A model generated the notes under the pieces. The model did not search any database and was not told the DNA's origin. It worked only from the letters and a program-made list of their open reading frames with translations. This document shows, one piece after another, positions 1 through 5,339 of a stretch of DNA of 5,339 nucleotides. Source of the DNA: Rhodoferax sp. UBA5149 (GTDB lineage Bacteria; Pseudomonadota; Gammaproteobacteria; Burkholderiales; Burkholderiaceae_C). The position numbers and the translations under genes were made by a program. The stretch is from NCBI RefSeq assembly GCF_002413825.1, contig NZ_DHXT01000232.1, positions 1 to 5,339 on the forward strand. Reading direction: 5' to 3'. Each line of letters opens with the position of its first letter. Position 1 is the first letter of the stretch.

Positions 1-618
1 GGGCGCATCGTCGCCGTTCACGCCTCAGGCAGCTCTTCAACTCACGGCAAGCGCCTCACCATGGAGTGCCCGCCCGCTTACCTCGACGACGTGGGTCTGG
101 GCGACAGCATTGCGCTGAATGGCGCCTGCATGACCGTCACCTCGCTGGATGCCGCACAGCGCCAGTTCACGGTGGACGTCTCGGCCGAATCGCTGGACAA
201 GACCGCCGGACTGGCGCAGACCGGCGCCATCAACCTCGAAAAAGCCTTGCGCGCCAACGACCGCTTGGGTGGCCACATGGTGTCGGGCCATGTCGATGGC
301 ATCGGCCAGGTGACGCATTTTGCGCAGGTCGGTGAAAGCTGGGAGCTGCGGGTACTGGCGCCCAAAGCGCTGGCCAAATACCTCGCCTACAAGGGGTCGA
401 TCACGGTCAACGGCGTCAGCCTGACGGTGAACCACATCCAGGATCTGGAGACCGGTTGTGAGATGAGCATCAACCTGATTCCGCACACGGTTCAGAACAC
501 CGCGCTGGGAACGCTCAAAACTGGATCTCATTTGAATTTGGAAATTGATTTGATCGCGCGCTATGTCGAGCGCATGCTGACCGTCGATCCGCAGCAGACC
601 GGCCCGCTCACGCTTTAA
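1..618 (+). CDS. ribE: Riboflavin synthase, alpha subunit (5'-truncated by window edge)
   Basis: Riboflavin synthase converts two molecules of 6,7-dimethyl-8-ribityllumazine into riboflavin and a pyrimidinedione, the last step of the pathway, in the cytoplasm. The open frame is already running at base 1 (GRIVAVH...), so only about 8-9 N-terminal residues (the usual MFTGI-type start) lie outside; an ATG at 61 is internal because conserved sequence precedes it. The 205 visible residues show the two tandem lumazine-binding barrels of the family. Barrel one carries LGDSIALNGACMTV and ends near LEKALRANDRLGGH; barrel two begins at VSGHVDGIGQV and repeats the pattern as KGSITVNGVSLTVN, followed by SINLIPHT and the C-terminal trimerisation helix (LEIDLIARYVERM). 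Length fits the family (about 200-215 residues). The next gene starts after 49 bases with no terminator visible, so co-transcription with the RibB gene is likely. The same gene is called ribC in E. coli. Confidence 0.95.
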   Translation, partial: GRIVAVHASGSSSTHGKRLTMECPPAYLDDVGLGDSIALNGACMTVTSLDAAQRQFTVDVSAESLDKTAGLAQTGAINLEKALRANDRLGGHMVSGHVDGIGQVTHFAQVGESWELRVLAPKALAKYLAYKGSITVNGVSLTVNHIQDLETGCEMSINLIPHTVQNTALGTLKTGSHLNLEIDLIARYVERMLTVDPQQTGPLTL

Positions 619-667
619 ACGCGTTACCGCCCACCCCCCTTCCCAACACTTCGTGAAAGATATTCGT

Positions 668-1783
668 ATGACCGCCCCCTCCCCTGTGGCAATTTCTCCG
701 GTTGAAGACATCGTGGCTGACATGCGCGCCGGTCGCATGGTGATTCTGGTGGACGAAGAAGACCGCGAGAACGAAGGCGACCTGGTGCTGGCCGCAGACC
801 ACGTCACCGCTGACGCTATCAACTTCATGGCGCGTTTTGGTCGCGGCCTGATTTGTCTGACCCTCACCCGCGAACGCTGTGAACTTCTGCAATTACCGCC
901 CATGACGGTGCGCAATGGCGATAAAAAGGGCACCGCCTTCACGGTGTCGATTGAGGCCTCTGAAGGCGTGACCACTGGTATCTCGGCCGCAGATCGCGCA
1001 CGCACCGTGCAAGCGGCAGTCGCCAATGACGCCAAAGTTGACGACCTGGTGCAACCCGGCCATATCTTCCCTTTGCAGGCAGTCGAAGGCGGTGTGCTGA
1101 TGCGCGCGGGGCACACCGAGGCCGGCTGCGATCTGGCCACCATGGCGGGCTGCTCGCCGACGTCGGTGATCTGCGAGATCATGAAGGATGACGGCACCAT
1201 GGCGCGCCTGCCCGACCTGCAGCTGTTTGCAGCCGTGCATGGCCTCAAGATTGGCACCATTGCCGATCTGATCGCCCACCGCAGCCGGGTCGAGTCGCTG
1301 GTCGAAAAACTGGGCTCGCGCCCCCTCAATACCGCCTTTGGCGAATTCACCATTCACGCCTTCAAAGACAAAACCACCCAAGGCGTTCACCTGGCACTGG
1401 TCAAAGGCCAGTGGGGGCCCACCGACACGGTACTGGCTCGCGTGCATGAGCCGCTGTCGGTGCTGGACGCGCTGGAAGTGGGCCGCGCCATGCACTCCTG
1501 GAGTCTGGATGCCAGCCTGGCACGCGTCGCTTCGGAGGGCCAAGGCGTGGTGGTGTTCCTCAATTGCGGCGAGAGCGCCGAGCAACTGCTGGCGCAGTTT
1601 GACGGCACCGCCCGTGCCAGCCACGGCCCGGAGCGGGGCCGCATGGACCTGCGCAGCTATGGTATTGGCGCGCAGATTTTGCGCGAATGTGGCGTGCACA
1701 AGATGAACCTCATGGGCAACCCCCGCCGCATGCCCAGCATGGCAGGCTACGGGCTGGAAATTGCCGGTTACATCACGAAGTAA
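668..1783 (+). CDS. ribB: 3,4-dihydroxy-2-butanone 4-phosphate synthase with degenerate GTP cyclohydrolase II-like domain (RibBX type)
   Basis: The N-terminal domain (residues about 8-205) makes L-3,4-dihydroxy-2-butanone 4-phosphate and formate from ribulose 5-phosphate, supplying the carbon unit used by RibH. It has the acidic metal and substrate loop DEEDRENEGDL (29-39), RAGHTEA with His149, and the catalytic-type glutamate in CEIMKDDGTMAR (Glu170). The C-terminal half (about 206-371) aligns in outline with GTP cyclohydrolase II, ending in MDLRSYGIGAQILRECGV and GNPRRMPSMAGYGLEI. However, the three zinc cysteines after RVH (family pattern C-TGD...RCDC) are absent, as is the REGR-type catalytic loop, so this half probably cannot open GTP. 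This matches the RibBX variant known from Proteobacteria; a separate ribA would be expected elsewhere. Start choice: ATG 668 has a weak GAAAGA seven bases upstream. An in-frame GTG at 653 would add five residues and cannot be excluded. Confidence 0.92.
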   Translation: MTAPSPVAISPVEDIVADMRAGRMVILVDEEDRENEGDLVLAADHVTADAINFMARFGRGLICLTLTRERCELLQLPPMTVRNGDKKGTAFTVSIEASEGVTTGISAADRARTVQAAVANDAKVDDLVQPGHIFPLQAVEGGVLMRAGHTEAGCDLATMAGCSPTSVICEIMKDDGTMARLPDLQLFAAVHGLKIGTIADLIAHRSRVESLVEKLGSRPLNTAFGEFTIHAFKDKTTQGVHLALVKGQWGPTDTVLARVHEPLSVLDALEVGRAMHSWSLDASLARVASEGQGVVVFLNCGESAEQLLAQFDGTARASHGPERGRMDLRSYGIGAQILRECGVHKMNLMGNPRRMPSMAGYGLEIAGYITK

Positions 1784-1790
1784 TGAAACC

Positions 1791-1838
1791 TTGTGGGACA
1801 GACCGCAGTTACGCGAAGCGAACCAGCTCTGTCCCCAA
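1791..1838 (+). repeat. Imperfect palindrome (long hairpin) between the ribB-type gene and ribH, possible REP-like element
   Basis: GGGACAGA at 1795-1802 is perfectly complementary to TCTGTCCC at 1828-1835. The stem extends outward through TTG (1791-1793) and CAA (1836-1838) with T1794 bulged, giving 11 pairs. Inside it a second stem forms: GTT-CGC (1808-1814, A1811 bulged) with GCGAAC (1818-1823), closing a GAA loop. No T-run follows, so it does not look like an intrinsic terminator. It ends only six bases before the ribH ribosome binding site. A GTGG tetranucleotide (1793-1796) flanks one arm, reminiscent of REP palindromes recognised by REP-associated tyrosine transposases. That identity is inference: only one copy is in this window. 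Confidence 0.6.
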
Positions 1839-1844
1839 CCATTT

Positions 1845-1850
1845 AGGAGA
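1845..1850 (+). promoter_or_regulatory. Strong ribosome binding site of ribH
   Basis: AGGAGA lies five bases before the ATG at 1856. It is one of only two strong Shine-Dalgarno sequences in the window and fixes the ribH start. It suggests independent initiation here, unlike the overlapping genes downstream. The hairpin at 1791-1838 ends just upstream, leaving this site unpaired. Confidence 0.85.
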
Positions 1851-1855
1851 ACATC

Positions 1856-2329
1856 ATGTTTGGCGCAGACAAAGGAACACTGGATTCCACCGACATCCGC
1901 TTGAACGGCAAGAAATTGACCATTGGCATCGTTCAAGCCCGTTTTAACGAGCCCATTACCAACGCGCTGGTCGAGGCCTGCCGGGCCGAGCTCATCGCGC
2001 TGGGCGTCCCGGAAAAACACATCGACCTGGTGATCGTGCCGGGCGCGCTGGAAGTGCCCGTGGCCTTGATGGCCATGGCTGAAAAATTGAAATACGACGC
2101 GTTGGTGGCGATCGGCTGCATCATTCGTGGCGAAACCTATCATTTCGAGTTGGTTGCCAATGAGTCTGGCGCAGGCGTGAGCCGGGTGGCACTCGACTAC
2201 CAGTTGCCGATCGCCAACGCGATTCTCACCACCGAGAATCTGGAACAGGCGATTGCCCGGAAAACAGAAAAAGGGCGCGATGCCGCCCGCGTCGCCGTGG
2301 AAATGGCCAACCTGCTGGAAGAAATTTGA
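1856..2329 (+). CDS. ribH: 6,7-dimethyl-8-ribityllumazine synthase
   Basis: RibH condenses 3,4-dihydroxy-2-butanone 4-phosphate (from the preceding gene) with 5-amino-6-ribitylamino-uracil to give the lumazine that RibE consumes. The 157-residue protein is full length for the family. Visible landmarks are IGIVQARFN (23-31; aromatic residue near the pyrimidine site), VPGALEVPVAL (61-71; phosphate and substrate loop), AIGCIIRGETYHFE (85-98) with the proton-transfer histidine His96, and LTTENLEQAIAR (124-135) ending in the conserved arginine Arg135. Family members form pentamers or icosahedral 60-mers; which form applies here cannot be told from sequence. The ATG has a strong AGGAGA upstream. 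The stop codon TGA (2327-2329) shares its last base with the nusB start, so the two are probably translationally coupled. Confidence 0.96.
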   Translation: MFGADKGTLDSTDIRLNGKKLTIGIVQARFNEPITNALVEACRAELIALGVPEKHIDLVIVPGALEVPVALMAMAEKLKYDALVAIGCIIRGETYHFELVANESGAGVSRVALDYQLPIANAILTTENLEQAIARKTEKGRDAARVAVEMANLLEEI

Positions 2330-2862
2330 TGACTGACCTGAAACCAAAACCCATGGGCAGCCGCCCTCCGCGGCAGTCCCGTACCGGGGTGACCAGCACC
2401 GGTGCGCGCAAGGCAGGCAGCAAATCGGAGCGCTCCCGCGCCCGCGAGTTTGCGTTGCAGGCGCTGTACCAAACGCTGGTCGGCAAGAACGACGTGTCGG
2501 ATATCGACCTCTTCACCCGCGATCTGGCGGGGTTTTCGAAATCCGACTCGGTGCACTTCGATGCGCTGCTGCACGGCTGCACCGAAGAAGCGGCCGCGCT
2601 GGACGCCCTGCTCGTGCCCCTGCTCGACCGCAAGCTCGCAGAAATTTCACCGGTTGAGCACGCCGTCATGTGGATTGGCGCCTACGAGCTCCAGCACTGT
2701 CTGGATGTGCCGTGGCGCGTGGTGCTCAATGAATGCGTGGAGCTGGCCAAAGAGTTTGGCGGTACCGACGGCCATAAGTACGTCAATGCCGTGCTGAACG
2801 GTCTGGCCCCGAGCCTGCGTGCCGCCGAAGTGAGTGCAGACCGGGGCAAATCCCGCCCATGA
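2329..2862 (+). CDS. nusB: Transcription antitermination factor NusB
   Basis: NusB binds boxA RNA together with ribosomal protein S10 (NusE) and supports antitermination and processing of rRNA transcripts in the cytoplasm. The 177-residue product has the all-helical NusB core: RSRAREFALQALYQ (35-48, the RNA-binding first helix), LLDRKLAEISPVEHAVMWIG (98-117), VPWRVVLNECVELAKEFG (127-144) and TDGHKYVNAVLNGLAP (146-161). It is longer than E. coli NusB (139 residues) because of a basic, Pro/Ser/Thr-rich N-terminal tail of about 34 residues and a short C-terminal tail. ATG 2329 was chosen because it overlaps the ribH stop (TGATG) and has GGAAGA at 2317-2322, six bases upstream. A TTG at 2326 or an ATG at 2353 are less likely starts. 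The ribH-nusB pairing is widespread in bacteria. The gene end overlaps the next start by four bases (ATGA). Confidence 0.95.
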   Translation: MTDLKPKPMGSRPPRQSRTGVTSTGARKAGSKSERSRAREFALQALYQTLVGKNDVSDIDLFTRDLAGFSKSDSVHFDALLHGCTEEAAALDALLVPLLDRKLAEISPVEHAVMWIGAYELQHCLDVPWRVVLNECVELAKEFGGTDGHKYVNAVLNGLAPSLRAAEVSADRGKSRP

Positions 2863-4088
2863 AGATTTCCAGTCGTGCACAGAGGATTGAGCCTTTTTAT
2901 GTGATGGAGGTCGCCAAGGCGGCGCAAGCGCTGGCCCGCGAGGTCGCCCACACGGACTCGCCCATGGTTTTCCTGAACATTGGCGAGCCTGACTTCACCG
3001 CACCACCACGGGTGCAGGAAGCCGCCTGCAAAGCCGTGCATGACGGCTTGACGCATTACACGCAGGCGACCGGCATGCTGGAGCTGCGCGAGCGCATCAG
3101 CCACTGGTATTTGCAGCGCTTCAACGTCAAAGTTCCGGCCAACCGCATTGTGGTCACGGCTGGTGCCTCGGCCGCTTTGCAACTGGCCTGTCTGGCCCTG
3201 ATCGAATCGGGTGACGAGATTCTCATGCCCGACCCCAGCTACCCGTGCAACCGGCACTTTGTCAGTGCCGCGGACGGCACTGCGGTGCTGATCCCGACCA
3301 CGGCCGCCGAGCGCTTTCAGCTCAGCGCCGACAAGGTGCAAGCTGCCTGGGGAATGAAGACTCGCGGCAGAACTGGAAGCACACGTGGCGTGCTGCTGGC
3401 CTCGCCCTCCAACCCCACCGGCACGTCGATTCACCCGGATGAACTGCGCCGCATTCACACGGTCGTCAGCAACAAAGGCGGCATCACGCTGGTGGATGAA
3501 ATCTACCTCGGCCTGAGCTACGACCCACAATACGGTCAGACAGCATTGGCGCTGGATGACGACATCATCAGCATCAACAGTTTCAGCAAGTACTTCAACA
3601 TGACGGGCTGGCGCCTGGGCTGGATGGTGGTGCCTGTACGCATCGTGCCGGTCATCGAGCGCTTGGCGCAAAACCTGTATATCTGCCCCAGCACCATCGC
3701 ACAATATGCCGCCCTGGCCTGCTTTGAGGCTGAGAGCATTGCGGAATACGAGCGCCGGCGCGCTGAATTCAAAGCCCGGCGCGACTACTTCATTCCCGCA
3801 CTCAACGCCCTGGGCCTGAGCGTGCCGGTGATGCCCGACGGTGCGTTCTATGCCTGGGCTGACTGCTCTGCGGCCTGCAAAAAACTGGGCCAAAAATTGG
3901 GAAATGACGCCAGCGTCAAAGACAGCTGGGATCTGGCTTTCGAGATCATGAAACGCGCCCATGTGGCCGTCACGCCGGGGCGCGACTTTGGCGTCGCCAA
4001 CACCCACAATTTCATCCGTTTTTCCACCGCCAGTTCGATGCCGCAGTTGAAAGTCGCCATCGAACGATTGAAAGCCTTGCTGTCATGA
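2859..4088 (+). CDS. PLP-dependent aminotransferase, class I/II (substrate unknown)
   Basis: A 409-residue fold-type I aminotransferase, predicted cytoplasmic homodimer transferring an amino group between an amino acid and a 2-oxo acid. Visible family marks: GEPDF (42-46), the HYTQATGMLELRE segment (66-78), PDPSYPCN with Tyr128, SPSNPTG with cofactor-binding Asn185, VDEIY with Asp213 (pyridine nitrogen contact), SFSKYFNMTGWRLGW with Schiff-base lysine Lys244, and FIRFS with substrate carboxylate arginine Arg387. All catalytic residues are present, so it should be active. Sequence alone does not fix the substrate; aspartate-, alanine- or aromatic-type activity are all possible. Residues about 165-175 (GMKTRGRTGST) look like a basic insertion before the NPTG strand. 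Start and stop both overlap neighbours by four bases (ATGA), with only a weak upstream ribosome site, which points to coupling to nusB and ybgC rather than independent expression. No functional link to riboflavin or Tol-Pal is evident. Confidence 0.92.
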   Translation: MKISSRAQRIEPFYVMEVAKAAQALAREVAHTDSPMVFLNIGEPDFTAPPRVQEAACKAVHDGLTHYTQATGMLELRERISHWYLQRFNVKVPANRIVVTAGASAALQLACLALIESGDEILMPDPSYPCNRHFVSAADGTAVLIPTTAAERFQLSADKVQAAWGMKTRGRTGSTRGVLLASPSNPTGTSIHPDELRRIHTVVSNKGGITLVDEIYLGLSYDPQYGQTALALDDDIISINSFSKYFNMTGWRLGWMVVPVRIVPVIERLAQNLYICPSTIAQYAALACFEAESIAEYERRRAEFKARRDYFIPALNALGLSVPVMPDGAFYAWADCSAACKKLGQKLGNDASVKDSWDLAFEIMKRAHVAVTPGRDFGVANTHNFIRFSTASSMPQLKVAIERLKALLS

Positions 4089-4513
4089 CGGGTGCGATGC
4101 ACCCCGAACGGACTTTTTCCTGGCCGGTGCGAGTCTATTGGGAAGACACGGATGCCGGTGGCATCGTGTTCTATGCCAACTACCTGAAATTTTTTGAGCG
4201 GGCCCGCACCGAGTGGCTGCGCTCACTCGGAATTGAGCAGCGTGTGCTGCGCGAAACCACCGGCGGCATGTTTGTGGTGAGCGACACCCGCATCCGCTAT
4301 CACCAGCCGGCACGTCTGGATGACGAACTTTCTGTTACAGCCCGACCTTTGGAAACGGGTCGCGCATCCATGACAATACAACAGCAGGCGCTGCTCAAAA
4401 CACAGGCCGGAAACGTCCTCTTGTGTGAAGGTACCATCCGCGTTGGCTGGATCAATGCCACCAGCTACAAGCCCGCGAGAATCCCACAAACCATTCTGGA
4501 AACCCTGAAATGA
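4085..4513 (+). CDS. ybgC: Tol-Pal system-associated acyl-CoA thioesterase YbgC (hotdog fold)
   Basis: YbgC is a small 4-hydroxybenzoyl-CoA thioesterase-family hotdog enzyme that hydrolyses acyl-CoA thioesters at the cytoplasmic side of the inner membrane and is encoded at the head of tol-pal clusters. The 142-residue product carries the signature VYWEDTDAGGIVFYANYLKF (residues 17-36), with Asp23 at the position of the catalytic aspartate, then FFERARTEWLRSLG on the central helix and YHQPARLDDEL on the following strand. Length matches E. coli YbgC (about 134 residues). ATG 4085 overlaps the aminotransferase stop; an in-frame ATG at 4097 (Met5) is also possible, and neither has a strong ribosome site. 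Its stop overlaps the tolQ start (ATGA at 4510-4513). Its in vivo substrate in this organism is unknown. Confidence 0.94.
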   Translation: MTGAMHPERTFSWPVRVYWEDTDAGGIVFYANYLKFFERARTEWLRSLGIEQRVLRETTGGMFVVSDTRIRYHQPARLDDELSVTARPLETGRASMTIQQQALLKTQAGNVLLCEGTIRVGWINATSYKPARIPQTILETLK

Positions 4514-5202
4514 ACCAAGACCTGTCGATCCTCCATCTGGTGCTCAACGCCAGTGTGGTCGTGCAATTGGTGATGTTGCTGCTGGTGGTCATCTCCGTGT
4601 CCAGCTGGGCTGCCATCTTTCGCAAGCTCTTTGCCTTGAAACGGGTGAAAGCGCTCAACGACGACTTCGAGCGCGAGTTCTGGTCTGGCACCAGCCTGAA
4701 CGACCTGTTTGCCGCCGCCACCAAAAACGCCCGCGAGTCGGGCCCGATGGAGCGTATTTTTGCCAGCGGCATGCGCGAATTCCAGAAGCTGCGCGAAAAA
4801 CATATCACGGATGCCAGCACCTTGATGGACGGCGCCCGCCGCGCCATGCGGGCCAGCTTCCAGCGCGAAATGGATGTGGTGGAAATCAATCTGTCCTTCC
4901 TCGCCTCGGTCGGTTCGGTCTCGCCCTATGTGGGCTTGTTTGGCACGGTGTGGGGCATCATGCACGCCTTCACCGGACTGGCGTCCCTGCAGACGGTGAC
5001 ACTTGCCACGGTCGCCCCCGGCATTGCCGAAGCGCTGGTCGCCACCGCGATCGGCCTGTTTGCGGCCATTCCAGCCGTCGTGGCCTACAACCGGTTTGCC
5101 CGGGATATCGACCGCATAGCGATCCGGCTGGAAACCTTCATCGAAGAGTTCTCCAACATCCTGCAGCGCAATGTGGGCGCGCAGTCGGCCTCCGGCCACT
5201 AG
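4510..5202 (+). CDS. tolQ: Tol-Pal system inner-membrane protein TolQ
   Basis: TolQ forms, with TolR, the proton-driven stator that energises TolA and supports outer-membrane constriction at division. The 230-residue protein matches the family length and MotA/TolQ/ExbB layout: a first membrane segment at about 14-38 (NASVVVQLVML...), a large cytoplasmic loop at about 40-125 including GARRAMRASFQREMD, then two close membrane segments at about 127-155 and 169-193. The segments contain VGLFGTVWGIM with Thr146 and EALVATAIGLFAAIPAV with Thr179. These threonines correspond, from memory, to the pore-lining residues studied in E. coli TolQ (offset by one). No cleavable signal peptide is expected. 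The start overlaps the ybgC stop; only GGAAA at 4498-4502 precedes it, suggesting coupled translation. ExbB is a related alternative, but ybgC upstream and a TolR start downstream favour TolQ. Confidence 0.96.
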   Translation: MNQDLSILHLVLNASVVVQLVMLLLVVISVSSWAAIFRKLFALKRVKALNDDFEREFWSGTSLNDLFAAATKNARESGPMERIFASGMREFQKLREKHITDASTLMDGARRAMRASFQREMDVVEINLSFLASVGSVSPYVGLFGTVWGIMHAFTGLASLQTVTLATVAPGIAEALVATAIGLFAAIPAVVAYNRFARDIDRIAIRLETFIEEFSNILQRNVGAQSASGH

Positions 5203-5204
5203 AC

Positions 5205-5210
5205 AAGGAG
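5205..5210 (+). promoter_or_regulatory. Strong ribosome binding site of tolR
   Basis: AAGGAG lies seven bases before the ATG at 5218, in the 15-base gap after the tolQ stop. It fixes the tolR start and breaks the run of overlapping junctions seen upstream, giving tolR its own efficient initiation. Confidence 0.85.
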
Positions 5211-5217
5211 TTTGACC

Positions 5218-5339
5218 ATGCCCTCCCTGGTCAGCCGCGGACGCGGACGCCGCACCATCAACGAAATCAACATGGTGCCCTTCATCGACGTGATGCTGGT
5301 GCTGCTCATCATCTTCATGGTGACGGCCCCGCTCATCAC
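5218..5339 (+). CDS. tolR: Tol-Pal system protein TolR (3'-truncated by window edge)
   Basis: The first 40 codons of an ExbD/TolR-family protein, the partner of TolQ in the proton channel. A basic cytoplasmic N-terminus (MPSLVSRGRGRR) is followed by INEINMVPFIDVML and a single transmembrane helix from about residue 21 onward. Asp24 sits at the place of the essential membrane aspartate of the family (Asp23 in E. coli TolR). The frame is open to the last base, so the periplasmic domain and stop lie outside the window. Strong ribosome site AAGGAG upstream. Gene order ybgC-tolQ-tolR predicts tolA, tolB and pal next. Confidence 0.95.
   Translation, partial: MPSLVSRGRGRRTINEINMVPFIDVMLVLLIIFMVTAPLI

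Noticed and set aside
619..667. Possible terminator, promoter or FMN riboswitch in the gap between ribE and the ribB-type gene
   Set aside because: Only 49 bases, with no strong hairpin, T-run or recognisable promoter, and far too short for an FMN riboswitch.
37..1353. Antisense open frame of 438 codons across ribE and the ribB-type gene
   Set aside because: Low-complexity Ser/Arg-rich translation without a family motif, opposite two clearly identified genes.
1784..1855. Intrinsic terminator ending a ribE-ribB transcript before ribH
   Set aside because: The hairpin at 1791-1838 is followed by a mixed sequence leading into a ribosome site, with no run of T; ribH belongs to the same pathway and strand.
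893..2347. Antisense open frame of 484 codons on the - strand across the ribB-type gene and ribH
   Set aside because: It mirrors GC-rich coding sequence on the + strand, spans two genes and the gap between them, and its translation shows no recognisable domain. Long antisense frames are common in such DNA.
2842..2855. Small hairpin (CGGG/CCCG with a six-base loop) just before the aminotransferase start
   Set aside because: A four-pair stem inside the nusB coding sequence is expected by chance in GC-rich DNA.
2682..4007. Antisense open frame of 441 codons across nusB and the aminotransferase
   Set aside because: Shadow of real + strand genes; its His/Ala/Gly/Gln-rich composition is typical of reading GC-rich genes backwards.
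4465..5199. Antisense open frame of 244 codons opposite tolQ
   Set aside because: The + strand encodes an unmistakable TolQ with three membrane segments; the reverse translation has no recognisable features.

Overview
This window is a tightly packed stretch of bacterial chromosome with every recognisable gene on the + strand. It is GC-rich (about 60% by eye). The proteins look like those of Betaproteobacteria, order Burkholderiales, most probably Comamonadaceae of the Rhodoferax/Polaromonas type. That placement rests on remembered similarity of RibE, the RibB-type protein, NusB and TolQ and on the gene order; no search was run.

The layout has three blocks. (1) Riboflavin synthesis, 1-2329: ribE (riboflavin synthase, 5' end cut off by the window), a ribB-type gene whose C-terminal half is a degenerate GTP cyclohydrolase II domain (often called ribBX), and ribH (lumazine synthase). 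RibB makes the four-carbon unit, RibH joins it to the pyrimidine to give 6,7-dimethyl-8-ribityllumazine, and RibE dismutates two of these to riboflavin. (2) A linker, 2329-4088: nusB (transcription antitermination and rRNA synthesis) and a fold-type I PLP aminotransferase of unknown substrate. (3) The start of the Tol-Pal envelope cluster, 4085-5339: ybgC (acyl-CoA thioesterase), tolQ, and the first 40 codons of tolR, which runs off the right edge.

From ribH to tolQ there is no intergenic space: each stop codon overlaps the next start (TGATG once, then ATGA three times). This predicts one transcript with translational coupling across three unrelated functions. The only noncoding gaps are short: 619-667, 1784-1855 and 5203-5217. 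The second holds a clear imperfect palindrome of about 48 bases just before the ribH ribosome binding site, the most interesting noncoding feature here.

I see no tRNA, rRNA, CRISPR array, insertion sequence, phage gene or FMN riboswitch. Most of the window is conserved housekeeping sequence and I do not see a new multi-gene system. The points worth a second look are the palindrome, the loss of GTP cyclohydrolase II residues in the RibB fusion, the overlap chain, a small insertion in the aminotransferase and the basic N-terminal tail of NusB.
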